64,000 nucleotides of DNA from Streptomyces sp. NBC_01707. GTDB taxonomy: Bacteria; Actinomycetota; Actinomycetes; Streptomycetales; Streptomycetaceae. Positions 55,253-63,084 of this stretch are shown here, piece by piece. Position 1 is the first letter of the stretch, and every line of letters starts with the position of its first letter. The notes beneath the pieces were generated by a model. The model ran no database searches. It saw only the letters and a program-made list of their open reading frames with translations, and had not been told where the DNA came from. The DNA lies in the NCBI RefSeq assembly GCF_041438805.1, contig NZ_CP109190.1, forward strand, positions 8,804,001-8,868,000. Direction: 5' to 3'. A program made the position numbers and the translations under genes.

Positions 55253-55978
55253 ATGCCCTCGACACGCACCGCCCTGCGCCGGGCAGGCACCGTGGCCGCC
55301 CTCGCGACCGCCGGCGTCCTGACCGCTGCGGGCGTCGCCTTCGCGCACGTCACCGTCCACCCCGACAGCTACGCCAAGGGCGCCACGGACGGAGTCCTCA
55401 CCTTCCGCGTGCCCAACGAGGAGGACACTGCCGACACCACCAAGGTGCAGGTCTTCCTGCCCGTCGACCACCCGGTCCTGGGAGTACTCGTCACCCCTCA
55501 GGACGGCTGGACCGCGAAGGTGACGACCACCAGGCTCAAGACCCCCGTCAAGACCGACGACGGCACCATCACCGACGCCGTCTCCGAGATCACCTGGTCC
55601 GGCGGACGGATCCGATCCGGTGAGTACCAGGACTTCGACGTCGTCTTCGGTCAGTTGCCGCACGACACCGATCAGTTGGGCTTCAAGACGCTGCAGACCT
55701 ACTCCGACGGCAAGGTCATCCGCTGGATCGAGGAGACGCAGAAGGGTGCGGAGGAGCCGGAGAGCCCGGCACCCGTCCTCAAGCTCACGGCCGGTACCGC
55801 GGGTGACGAGAGCGCACCCATGACCGCCTCGTCCTCGGAGCCGGAGGCCACGGCCAAGGCGTCGAGCAGTGACTCGACCGCACGCGGCCTCGGCATCGCC
55901 GGGCTTGCCGCGGGCGTTCTGGGGCTTGTCGCAGCCGGGGTGGCCATCGCTCGTGGTCGCAAGGCCGGCTCCGCATAG
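55253..55978 (+). CDS. YcnI/DUF1775 copper-associated exported protein
   Basis: A 241-residue protein: signal peptide AALATAGVLTAAGVAFA, then mature N-terminal AHVTVHPDSY. His32, the first residues after cleavage, is the known copper-binding position of YcnI (copper brace). The DUF1775 core follows (LTFRVPNEEDTADTTKVQVF, WTAKVTTTRLKTPV, ITWSGGRIRSGEYQDFDVVF, IRWIEETQKGAEEPESPAPV). A Ser/Ala-rich stalk leads to a C-terminal membrane helix (GIAGLAAGVLGLVAAGVAIA) with a basic end, so it is anchored facing outward. Probably operonic with the membrane protein upstream; role in copper homeostasis. Confidence 0.9.
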   Translation: MPSTRTALRRAGTVAALATAGVLTAAGVAFAHVTVHPDSYAKGATDGVLTFRVPNEEDTADTTKVQVFLPVDHPVLGVLVTPQDGWTAKVTTTRLKTPVKTDDGTITDAVSEITWSGGRIRSGEYQDFDVVFGQLPHDTDQLGFKTLQTYSDGKVIRWIEETQKGAEEPESPAPVLKLTAGTAGDESAPMTASSSEPEATAKASSSDSTARGLGIAGLAAGVLGLVAAGVAIARGRKAGSA

Positions 55979-55990
55979 CCGCCGCGCGCA

Positions 55991-56035
55991 AGCACGGTCC
56001 CGTCGGCGTCCCAGTTCCGTCGGCGGGGCCGTGCT
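55991..56035 (+). terminator. Stem-loop after the YcnI gene
   Basis: AGCACGGTCCCG and CGGGGCCGTGCT pair over 12 positions (one G-U) around a 21-base loop, starting 13 bases after the stop codon at 55978. Confidence 0.65.
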
Positions 56036-56231
56036 GCCGCTCGTCCACACCGACCCGCTCATCCACACCGACGCCGACGCGGAGCGTCTCTGCGGAGCTG
56101 CGTGGTCGGCCCCGCCACGCCGCCGCCGACCGAGTATGAGACCGCGACCGAGTGAACGGCCGACCCCGCGCCCACCGGCGCGGTCCACGGCGTGGTGCTA
56201 CGGTGCCGTCCGAACCGGCGGACAGGGGGGT

Positions 56232-56786
56232 GTGCGCATGGAGTGGGGGACGTTGGTTGCGACGCTGGGCGGCGCCGTGATCGCGATATCCGGAACCGTT
56301 CTGGCCGACCGTCTGCGCACGCGACAGGAGGCCGACCGCGGCCTCGGCGCGCGGCGCCGCGAGGCGTACATCGATTTCATCGCTGCTGCGGGCGCCGCGC
56401 ATACGCAGCTGCGCCGACTCGCGCAGGCACCTGATGCCGCCACCGACTTGGAGTCGGCCAGCCGCGCCGCCTTGACCGAGGCCAGACTGTACGAGGTACG
56501 GGAGAGGCTGTTCATCGACGCCAGCGCGACGGTCGCCGGCGCGGGCCAGGCGATGTTCGAGCAGCTTCGCGCACTGCGCAGCGCCGTCGCGACGGGCGCG
56601 CCCGTCTCCTCACCCGCCTTCCACGATGCGTACCACCCGTACATCGCGAGCGTGTGGGCCTACCGAGTCGCCGTCCGCGACGAACTGGAGGGGCAGTCTC
56701 TGGTACCCGCCGTCTTCGGCTGGCACGCCTGGGACGGCAAGGAGCGGTGCCCCTTGTGCAACGGGGACCTGGCCGGCGCGGGCTGA
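56232..56786 (+). CDS. Hypothetical protein with one N-terminal membrane helix
   Basis: About 184 residues. After GTG CGC ATG the protein begins with a membrane segment (GTLVATLGGAVIAISGTVLA) and continues as a helical coil (RTRQEADRGLGARRREAYID, ALTEARLYEVRERLFIDASA). It ends with HAWDGKERCPLCNGDLAGAG, whose CPLC motif could bind a metal or form a disulfide. This layout is known from streptomycete proteins of unknown function. AGGGGGG lies before the GTG. Confidence 0.65.
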   Translation: MRMEWGTLVATLGGAVIAISGTVLADRLRTRQEADRGLGARRREAYIDFIAAAGAAHTQLRRLAQAPDAATDLESASRAALTEARLYEVRERLFIDASATVAGAGQAMFEQLRALRSAVATGAPVSSPAFHDAYHPYIASVWAYRVAVRDELEGQSLVPAVFGWHAWDGKERCPLCNGDLAGAG

Positions 56787-56841
56787 TCCGCGTCCCCCGG
56801 GGTGGCGCACGGCAACCGGAATCCGCAAAGGGCTGTCCCGT

Positions 56842-56870
56842 AGCCGACCGGTCCAGTAAGTGACGGTCGG
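56842..56870 (+). promoter_or_regulatory. Candidate TetR operator upstream of tetR gene
   Basis: CCGACCGGTC (56844-56853) and GACGGTCGG (56862-56870) form an imperfect dyad that ends 16 bases before the TetR start. The palindromic core GACCGGTC recurs twice in the promoter of the SDR at 60521 (60441 and 60467). Confidence 0.45.
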
Positions 56871-56886
56871 GTCGTACACTCGCGAC

Positions 56887-57507
56887 ATGGGACGGACCAG
56901 TGACGCCAAAGAGAAGATCCTCAGTGCCGCGCAGTCGCTCATCGAGCTACGCGGGTACTCGGCGTTGGGCGTGGCCGAGATCTGCAAGGCGGCCGGTGTC
57001 CCCAAGGGCAGCTTCTACTATTTCTTCGAGTCCAAGGAGGCCCTTGCCCTTGCCGTCATCGACGAGCACTGGGCCGGCCAGAAGCGGGACTGGACGGGCA
57101 TTCTGAACAGCGAAGCAGAACCACTGGACCGGCTGCGGCAGCTGTTCGAGGTGACGGAGGCCGGCCAGCGCGCCGGCCAGCAGAGCTGTGGCACCGTCTC
57201 GGGCTGTCTGTTCGGGAATCTCACCCTGGAGATGAGCAACCAGACCGAGGCCATCCGTGCCCGACTGCAGGAGATCTTCGACGCACAGGTCGAGATGGTC
57301 GACTCGGTCATCACCGAGGCTCTTGAACGCGACGAGGTCAGCGTGACCGACACCCGGGAAGCCGCACGGTCCGTCGTCGCCCAGCTCGAGGGACAGGTGC
57401 TGTTCGCCAAGCTCTACAACAACACCCACAGGCTCAGCCCCCTGTGGGCGAACTGCCTGGCCCTGCTCGGTGCGCGCGCACCGCAGGAGGCACTGGCCGG
57501 CAGCTGA
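56887..57507 (+). CDS. TetR/AcrR family regulator
   Basis: A 206-residue repressor. The HTH occupies residues 1-55: GRTSDAKEKILSAAQSLIEL then RGYSALGVAEICKAAGVPKG and SFYYFFESKEALALAVIDEH. The ligand domain has SGCLFGNLTLEMSNQTEAIR with a Cys-Leu-Phe-Gly segment typical of NemR-like members that sense electrophiles through Cys; that link is inference. An autoregulatory site is probable at 56842-56870. It faces the MFS and isomerase genes downstream on the opposite strand, which, with the SDR at 60521, are possible targets. Confidence 0.92.
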   Translation: MGRTSDAKEKILSAAQSLIELRGYSALGVAEICKAAGVPKGSFYYFFESKEALALAVIDEHWAGQKRDWTGILNSEAEPLDRLRQLFEVTEAGQRAGQQSCGTVSGCLFGNLTLEMSNQTEAIRARLQEIFDAQVEMVDSVITEALERDEVSVTDTREAARSVVAQLEGQVLFAKLYNNTHRLSPLWANCLALLGARAPQEALAGS

Positions 57508-57565
57508 CACCCCCGCCCGGAGCGGCGGCCGGCACCAGGGGCTGAACGGCGGGCGACAAGGGGTG

Positions 57566-58840
57566 TCAAGGGCGATCGCTCCGAATCGGCGCGGTTTCTG
57601 CCGACGCGGACCGCCGTCCGGGGACGGTGCTCCGCACGACGGCCATGTGGTGCGGGAAGCCGATCCGCAGCACGGCGGCGGCACCGGCGGCGGCGAGGAC
57701 CACCAGGGCGGCCAGGATCAGGGCTTGGTGGTAGCCGTGGTGAAGCAGCGGGGTGACGACCAACGGGCCGAGGATCTGGCCCACGGAGTAGCCGGCGGTC
57801 AGCAGGGCGACCGACCTGGGGAACTGCAGGTGGGTTCCTGCAGCCAGGGCGATGGTGCTGACGCCGAGGAACGTCGCGCCGAACAGCAGCGCGGAGATCA
57901 AGGCAGCTGTCACGCCGCCGATCAGCGCGGGGAGGGCGATGCCGACCGCCTGGATGACGAGGGCGGCGCACAACAGGTCGGGGCGGGACCAGTGCCGGCC
58001 CAGCCGGGCCCACAGCGCCGAGGACGGTACGGCAGCCAGACCGACGAGCACCCAGGCGCCGCTGCCCGCCCAGCCCGGGGAGCTCTGCTCGATCGCGGCG
58101 ACCAGGAACGTGCCGGCGACGATGTAGCCGATGCCCTCCAGGGTGTAGGCGGCGAACAGGGCGGTGAACCAGCGGTGCGGGCGCGGGCGCGGGCTCGGTC
58201 GGGCGGGCCCCGTCGTGGAGCCGGCGTCGGACGCGGGTGTGCCCTCAGGGCGCAGATTCCATGCAACAGCGGCGAAGACGGCGGCGAGTCCGGCCGAGGC
58301 CCACCAGGCGGCCCGCCAGTCGGCCACGGAACGCAGGACGAGAACGAGCAGACCGGACAGGGCGATGCCTGCGCCGACTCCACCGAACGCCCAGCCGGGC
58401 AGGTGAGCGGGGTGATCGCGCAGGTGGCTGAGGACCGAGCTGACGGCGACGACGAAGATCAGGGCGCTGGTCAGGCCGGCCAGCAGTCGCAGCACGATCC
58501 ACACGGTGACGCTGTGGGTGGCGGGCATCGCGACGAGACTGCCGGTCAGGACGATCAAGGAACCGCGCAGCACTGCGGGTGAGCGGACCAGTGCCGGCAT
58601 CGCGATGCCCATCAGCGCTCCGACGAGGTAGCCGATGTAGTTGGCGGTGGCCAGGTTCGCGCCCGCGGCTGAGGACAGCCCTGCCTGGGTGTGCATCAGG
58701 GGAAGGATCGGGGTGTAGACGAAGCGGCCGACCCCCATGCCCGCGGCGAGCGCTGCGGCGGCCTGCGCCACGTGGGTCCACGGCGAGCGGAACGGGCCGC
58801 TGGACCGGGCGGAGGAGCGGCGCTGGGTTCGCAGTCTCAT
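57566..58840 (-). CDS. YbfB/YjiJ-family MFS transporter
   Basis: A 424-residue, 12-helix transporter. The family-defining N-terminus AAALAAGMGVGRFVYTPILP and the segments TANYIGYLVGALMGIAMPAL, WAFGGVGAGIALSGLLVLVL and AAYTLEGIGYIVAGTFLVAA are present. The substrate of this family is unknown; export of small aromatic or drug compounds is suspected. GAGGAC lies before the ATG. It shares its strand with the isomerase-like gene ahead of it (96-base gap), so both may be expressed from the promoter at the 59341 element. Confidence 0.88.
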   Translation of the reverse strand: MRLRTQRRSSARSSGPFRSPWTHVAQAAAALAAGMGVGRFVYTPILPLMHTQAGLSSAAGANLATANYIGYLVGALMGIAMPALVRSPAVLRGSLIVLTGSLVAMPATHSVTVWIVLRLLAGLTSALIFVVAVSSVLSHLRDHPAHLPGWAFGGVGAGIALSGLLVLVLRSVADWRAAWWASAGLAAVFAAVAWNLRPEGTPASDAGSTTGPARPSPRPRPHRWFTALFAAYTLEGIGYIVAGTFLVAAIEQSSPGWAGSGAWVLVGLAAVPSSALWARLGRHWSRPDLLCAALVIQAVGIALPALIGGVTAALISALLFGATFLGVSTIALAAGTHLQFPRSVALLTAGYSVGQILGPLVVTPLLHHGYHQALILAALVVLAAAGAAAVLRIGFPHHMAVVRSTVPGRRSASAETAPIRSDRP

Positions 58841-58936
58841 GACGAAGTCCTCGTGGGGCCGTGCGCGTGTGCGGGGCGCGGTCTTTTGCTGCGGCCGCGT
58901 GACGGCGGCGGTGTATGTCCGAAGGAAGACCGCGGG

Positions 58937-59239
58937 TCACCGCGTGGCGTCGGTCCGGCCCGGGTCGTTGGGGTGGGACTCGAGAGGGGTGACGTCGAGC
59001 GACATCCACGAGCGCAGAGGCAGCGTGCCGAGCACCTTCTCGTGGAGCTCGGCCTCGTCGGCGGCACGCCAGACGCCGATGCTGCGCAACTCGCCGACCG
59101 GGCGCCACAGCCGGGCCAGGTGGCCGGTGGAGGCCAGTTCCTTGGCACGGACGGCTTCGGCGGCGCGACGCCGGTCGACCTCGTCCTGGGTGGTGCCCTC
59201 AGGGATGGTGGTGGTGATCTCGACCAGGAATTCGCGCAT
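58937..59239 (-). CDS. Muconolactone isomerase-like protein
   Basis: A 100-residue ferredoxin-fold protein: MREFLVEITTTIPEGTTQDE then VDRRRAAEAVRAKELASTGH, LARLWRPVGELRSIGVWRA and LPLRSWMSLDVTPLESHPND. This is the muconolactone delta-isomerase (CatC) fold, with the Arg-rich middle and the C-terminal PL.xW motif. No catechol-pathway genes are present, so it may be a paralogue acting on another lactone or a heat-shock-type dimer. GGAG lies before ATG 59239. Divergent from the LysR gene; a LysR-linked element lies between. Confidence 0.88.
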   Translation of the reverse strand: MREFLVEITTTIPEGTTQDEVDRRRAAEAVRAKELASTGHLARLWRPVGELRSIGVWRAADEAELHEKVLGTLPLRSWMSLDVTPLESHPNDPGRTDATR

Positions 59240-59340
59240 GGTTCTGCTCCGTTCGGTCGGCGTCCGGTTTCGCACCGGTGCGCCATTGGTGCGGACGGTT
59301 TCCATGGGCCATCGTGTACCTGCCACGAGGGCCGACGCCA

Positions 59341-59380
59341 CGACCGGCATCCTTGGTACTTGTAGGCGCAGCCTCCCACC
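59341..59380 (+). promoter_or_regulatory. LysR-linked element, copy A
   Basis: A 40-base stretch between the isomerase start (59239, minus) and the LysR start (59390). It contains TAGGCGCAGCCTCCCA (59363-59378), with the dyad AGGC-GCA-GCCT, and matches copy B at 60367-60406 in reverse orientation. Confidence 0.6.
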
Positions 59381-59389
59381 GGACGTAGC

Positions 59390-60313
59390 ATGGCGGGCGT
59401 GGAGTTGCGTCAACTGCGGTACTTCGTCGCGGTCGCCGAGGAACTGAATTTCGGCCGGGCCGCCGAGCGGCTCCTGATCGCCGGGCCTTCGCTGTCCCAG
59501 CAGATCAAAGTGCTGGAACGCGACCTCGGCGTGAGCCTGTTCGACCGTGACCGCCGCTCGGTGTCCCTCACCCCGGCCGGGGCGGCCCTGCTCCCGCACA
59601 CCCGCGACCTGCTGGAACGGGCCGACGACCTCCAGCGCCGAGCCGGCCGGCTTTCCGGAGCGGAGCGGGTCCGGCTCGGTTACGTCAACTGGCTCCCGGC
59701 AGACCTGGTCGCCCGCACCCCCGCGGTGGCCCAACTCCACATCGACGCGTGGATCGCGCCCTCCCACACGCAGGCCGCCCGGGTCGCCGACGGCAGTCTG
59801 GACCTCGCGGTGTGCTGGGTGCGGACCGAGGACCTGGAGCAGCTCGGCCTTCAGGCGCGGCTCATCGGCGCCGACCGGCTCTACGCCGTCGCCACCGGCG
59901 ATGACACCGGCGAGGTACTCGCCCGCGACACCGATGTCCTCCTCGACGACGACACCACCTCCTGGTCGTCCTGGAACCTCTATGCCGAACAGTTGGCCCG
60001 GGACACCGGGGCCCGCGCCGTACACATCTCGGACGGCGGTATCACCGGCTCCGCGTTCTTCGACCATGTCCGGCGCAGTGGCCGCCCGGTCATCAACTCG
60101 CCCAAGGGACAGTCCGCCCAGCTGCCGCCCGACCTGGTCCCCCGTCCGGTCCGCGGGCCTGAGGTGTACTGGCCCTGGTTCCTGGTCTGGCGCGGCAGCG
60201 AGGCCCGCCCGGCCGTACGTGCCGTGGTCGACGCGCTCTGCGACGGCGTCGGCGACCTGGGAATCGACGCCCCGGGCGCCTGGCGCCCCGACAGCGGCGC
60301 GCAGGGACAATAG
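59390..60313 (+). CDS. LysR family transcriptional regulator
   Basis: A 307-residue regulator; the N-terminal HTH VELRQLRYFVAVAEELNFGR, AAERLLIAGPSLSQQIKVLE and RDLGVSLFDRDRRSVSLTPA is complete. The effector domain is the LTTR_substrate fold (SLDLAVCWVRTEDLEQLGLQ, FFDHVRRSGRPVINSPKGQS). ATG 59390 or GTG 59399 both fit; the element at 59341-59380 ends only 10 bases before the ATG, which suggests autorepression. Its two flanking elements point to the isomerase-MFS genes on one side and the SDR on the other as targets. Confidence 0.92.
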   Translation: MAGVELRQLRYFVAVAEELNFGRAAERLLIAGPSLSQQIKVLERDLGVSLFDRDRRSVSLTPAGAALLPHTRDLLERADDLQRRAGRLSGAERVRLGYVNWLPADLVARTPAVAQLHIDAWIAPSHTQAARVADGSLDLAVCWVRTEDLEQLGLQARLIGADRLYAVATGDDTGEVLARDTDVLLDDDTTSWSSWNLYAEQLARDTGARAVHISDGGITGSAFFDHVRRSGRPVINSPKGQSAQLPPDLVPRPVRGPEVYWPWFLVWRGSEARPAVRAVVDALCDGVGDLGIDAPGAWRPDSGAQGQ

Positions 60314-60366
60314 GCGGCCCCGCTCCTCCGGCGAACCGGCGTCGGTCCCGGCCTCGGCCAGCCTGG

Positions 60367-60406
60367 GATGGGAGGCTGCGCCTATCAGCAATGAGGAATC
60401 CGGTCC
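60367..60406 (-). promoter_or_regulatory. LysR-linked element, copy B (inverted)
   Basis: The reverse complement matches copy A at 26 of 40 positions, including a 16-base identical core (60369-60384). It lies between the LysR stop (60313) and the SDR promoter (TTGACT at 60428), so it is positioned to control the SDR. Confidence 0.6.
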
Positions 60407-60427
60407 TTGGACTGACGTCAGTGCTCG

Positions 60428-60490
60428 TTGACTCTTTCTCGACCGGTCGTCTACCTTTCGATAGGTGACCGGTCGGCTAGTCGATCGGTC
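60428..60490 (+). promoter_or_regulatory. SDR promoter with three GA(C/T)CGGTC boxes
   Basis: TTGACT (60428-60433) and TACCTT (60452-60457), 18 bases apart, resemble a vegetative promoter. GACCGGTC at 60441-60448 lies in the spacer, GACCGGTC at 60467-60474 and GATCGGTC at 60483-60490 lie just after. ACCTTTCGATAGGT (60453-60466) is an additional dyad. The arrangement suits a repressor that blocks RNA polymerase. Confidence 0.5.
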
Positions 60491-60520
60491 GGAACACATC
60501 CCGTTATGGAGAAGATCATC

Positions 60521-61234
60521 ATGAGTGCTCAGGGCCAGAAGGTCGCAGTCATCACCGGCGCGTCGCAGGGCATCGGTGCAGGCCTCGTCGACGCCTACCG
60601 CAAGCTCGGCTACGGCGTCGTCGCCACCTCGCGGACCGTCGCCGAGTCGCAGGACACGGACGTCGTCACCGTCCAGGGCGACATCGCCGACCCCGCCACC
60701 GCCGAACGCGTCATCGCTGCCGCCGTCGAGCGGTTCGGCCGTGTCGACACCCTGGTCAACAACGCGGGCATCTTCCTCGCCAAGCCCTTCCACGAGTACA
60801 CCCAGGACGACTACGCCACGGCGACCGGCGTGAACCTGCGCGGCTTCTTCCGCATCACCCAGCTGGCCATCGAGCACATGCTCGCCCAGGGCGGCGGGCA
60901 CATCGTCAACATCACCACCAGCCTGGTCGACCACGCCGACTCCAACGTCCCCTCCGTGCTCGCCTCGCTGACCAAGGGCGGCCTGCAGTCCGCCACCAAG
61001 TCCCTCGCCATCGAGTACGCCAAGCGTGGCATCCGTACCAACGCCGTCTCTCCGGGCATCATCAAGACCCCCATGCACGCCGAGGAGACCCACGAGGCGC
61101 TCGCCGGACTGCACCCGGTCGGCCGGATGGGCGAACTCAGCGACATCGTGGACGCGGTGATCTACCTCGAGAACGCCCCGTTCGTCACCGGCGAGATCCT
61201 CCACGTCGACGGCGGCCAGAGCGCCGGCCGCTGA
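60521..61234 (+). CDS. SDR family oxidoreductase lacking the catalytic Tyr
   Basis: A 237-residue SDR: VITGASQGIGAG cofactor loop, VDTLVNNAGIFLA, NAVSPGIIKTPM and FVTGEILHVDGGQSAG. In the catalytic segment VLASLTKGGLQSATKSLAIE, Lys is kept, but the residue four before it, where Tyr normally stands, is Ala. The enzyme would therefore need another acid/base or has a different role. ATG 60521 is chosen because GGAGAAG lies eight bases upstream; ATG 60506 is also possible. Preceded by the LysR-linked element and GACCGGTC boxes. Confidence 0.88.
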   Translation: MSAQGQKVAVITGASQGIGAGLVDAYRKLGYGVVATSRTVAESQDTDVVTVQGDIADPATAERVIAAAVERFGRVDTLVNNAGIFLAKPFHEYTQDDYATATGVNLRGFFRITQLAIEHMLAQGGGHIVNITTSLVDHADSNVPSVLASLTKGGLQSATKSLAIEYAKRGIRTNAVSPGIIKTPMHAEETHEALAGLHPVGRMGELSDIVDAVIYLENAPFVTGEILHVDGGQSAGR

Positions 61235-61546
61235 CCCGAAGGCGCCTCTGACGTGCCCCGTGGCCCGCTGGGCAGGGCCCGTCGCGCGGTGGTCGCCGTC
61301 GGGCGGGGCGCGTCGAGGCCGTGTTCAGACAGCCCGTACCAGGGGCGAAGCCGACGGCCTCGTGGTGCGGGCCACGAGGGGCGCGGCCACTCGGACCGCC
61401 GCCTCGCGCCGCCCGGCCATGCGCGCGACGTCGTCGCGGGCGGTCCCCGCCATCGCCGTTCCCGAGCCCGGCGCAGACTCGGGGACCTGCATCGTGACCC
61501 GCCGGGCAGGAAGCCGTTTGCCCCCGTCACACCTGACAGGAGATCC

Positions 61547-61921
61547 ATGATGAACAGCACGACAGACAGCGAGGCGATCCTGCGCGGTGTCCTCGACCAG
61601 TGGAAAGCAGCCGTCGACGGGCACGACCCGCAGCGGGTCGCCAACCACTTCACCGAGGACGCGATCTTCCAGGGCCTGCGCCCCTACAGCGTCGGACGGC
61701 AGGGCGTCGCCGACTACTACGACTCCCAACCCCTCGGGATGACGGCCGCGTATCGGATTCTCGAAACCAGGCGGCCCGCCGACGACCTCGTGCACGGCTA
61801 TCTGAGCGTCGACTTCTCGTTCACCGACAGGCCCACGGTGAGCGTCCATCTCGGTGTACTGGTGAAGCGAGTCGAGGACCGCTGGTACATCAGTCACTAC
61901 CAGGTGTCCCGGCTCGATTAG
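61547..61921 (+). CDS. SnoaL/NTF2-like (SgcJ/EcaC family) protein
   Basis: A 124-residue single-domain protein: SEAILRGVLDQWKAAVDGHD, PQRVANHFTEDAIFQGLRPY, VGRQGVADYYDSQP, LSVDFSFTDRPTVSVHLGVL and WYISHYQVSRLD match the SgcJ/EcaC/DUF4440 pattern. Members act as small hydratases, isomerases or folding partners. AGGAG lies before two adjacent ATGs (61547 and 61550). It follows the SDR by 312 bases of sequence that holds no gene I can support (61235-61546). Confidence 0.85.
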   Translation: MMNSTTDSEAILRGVLDQWKAAVDGHDPQRVANHFTEDAIFQGLRPYSVGRQGVADYYDSQPLGMTAAYRILETRRPADDLVHGYLSVDFSFTDRPTVSVHLGVLVKRVEDRWYISHYQVSRLD

Positions 61922-61931
61922 TTGCGGCTGA

Positions 61932-62879
61932 TCACTGTGCGCGCGTGGTGCCGGTGAAGGCCGCGGAATGGCTCCGTACGAAGTCGCGGAAGCTCAGCGG
62001 GGGGTGTCCGGTGATCAGCTCCACGTCGTCGGTGGCTCGGTCGTACCTGTTCGCGGCGTGCAGGCGCGCCATCGTGGAGAGGTGATCGCGAATGTGATCA
62101 GGCAGGCCCAGAGGCGTGAGCCTGGTGCGTACCCATTCCTCGTGGGGTACGTCGGCGTAGGTGATGTCTCTGCCCAATGCGTCGGTGAGTTCTTCCGCGA
62201 TGGCTGCCATGTCGCGGGAGCGCTCTCCGGTCAGGCCGTAGGTGCGGCCCACGTGTGCGTCCGGCGAGGCGAGGATGGTGGCCGCCACCTCGGCGACGTC
62301 CTGGATGGCGACCGGGGAGGTACGGCCCGATCCGAAGGGAAGCCGGATGGTGTCGTCCTGCGCGACGTCGGCGGCCATGGCCATCAGGAAGATCGGGTTC
62401 TCCATGAACACCGTGGGCCTGATGTGGGTCACCGGGAGTCCGGACCAGTCGAGGGTCTGTTCGGCGAGCCAGTGCTGACGCTGTTGCCTGGATTCGCTGG
62501 TGCTGGCCAGTGTCATCTGGGAGACCGTCAGCTGGGACATGTTGACGAAGATCTCGAGACGCCCCTGGTCCAGGGCGGCCACCGCCGCGGTCACAGTCGC
62601 CTCCAGATAGTAGGAGGAGACGGTCAGCCCGAAGTACATCCGGCGACAGCCGTCGAGCGCCCGGACGACGTCGGCCGCCCGTGTCAGATCGCCCACGGCG
62701 ACGTCCGCCCCCAGGTCGCGGAGCTCGGCGGCGCGCTCGTCGTCCCGGTGCACGAATGCGCGAACCGGCAGGCCGTCGCCGCGTAGGCGTTCCACCACCC
62801 TCCGGCCGACGTCGCCGGCGGCGCCTGTCACGAGGGTCAGGGCGGTTTCGGGTGAGGGGATCGAGGGTCGGTGCACCAT
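61932..62879 (-). CDS. NmrA/NAD(P)H-binding family protein
   Basis: A 315-residue Rossmann protein: LTLVTGAAGDVGRRVVERLR (loop GAAGDVG), ADVAVGDLTRAADVVRALDG, FVNMSQLTVSQMTLASTSES, LPVTHIRPTVFMENPIFLMA and YGLTGERSRDMAAIAEELTD. It resembles NmrA-like redox sensors and quinone or isoflavone reductases; in some members the active Lys is missing, as also appears here. It likely uses NADPH to sense or reduce a small molecule. Convergent with the SnoaL gene and separated from it by 10 bases. Confidence 0.88.
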   Translation of the reverse strand: MVHRPSIPSPETALTLVTGAAGDVGRRVVERLRGDGLPVRAFVHRDDERAAELRDLGADVAVGDLTRAADVVRALDGCRRMYFGLTVSSYYLEATVTAAVAALDQGRLEIFVNMSQLTVSQMTLASTSESRQQRQHWLAEQTLDWSGLPVTHIRPTVFMENPIFLMAMAADVAQDDTIRLPFGSGRTSPVAIQDVAEVAATILASPDAHVGRTYGLTGERSRDMAAIAEELTDALGRDITYADVPHEEWVRTRLTPLGLPDHIRDHLSTMARLHAANRYDRATDDVELITGHPPLSFRDFVRSHSAAFTGTTRAQ

Positions 62880-63084
62880 GGGCGTGATCCTGCCGGGTCG
62901 CAGCGCCCGGCTGTGGGACGCCCTGCCGGTCAGACCGGGATGGAGCAGCGGTGCGACGAGTCACGGGAGATCATCCGCCGATGGGGGAGACGACATGAGA
63001 ACCCCGCGCTCGCGCCTGCACGGAGCGGCGAGCCACCTCGTGCCGGTCGCCGCTGCGGTGCGGGGCCGCTCGTAGGGTGACCTG

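Noticed and set aside
58937..61204. A 755-codon minus-strand frame
   Set aside because: Only its last 100 codons (58937-59239) are the real isomerase-like gene; the remainder is antisense to the LysR and SDR genes.
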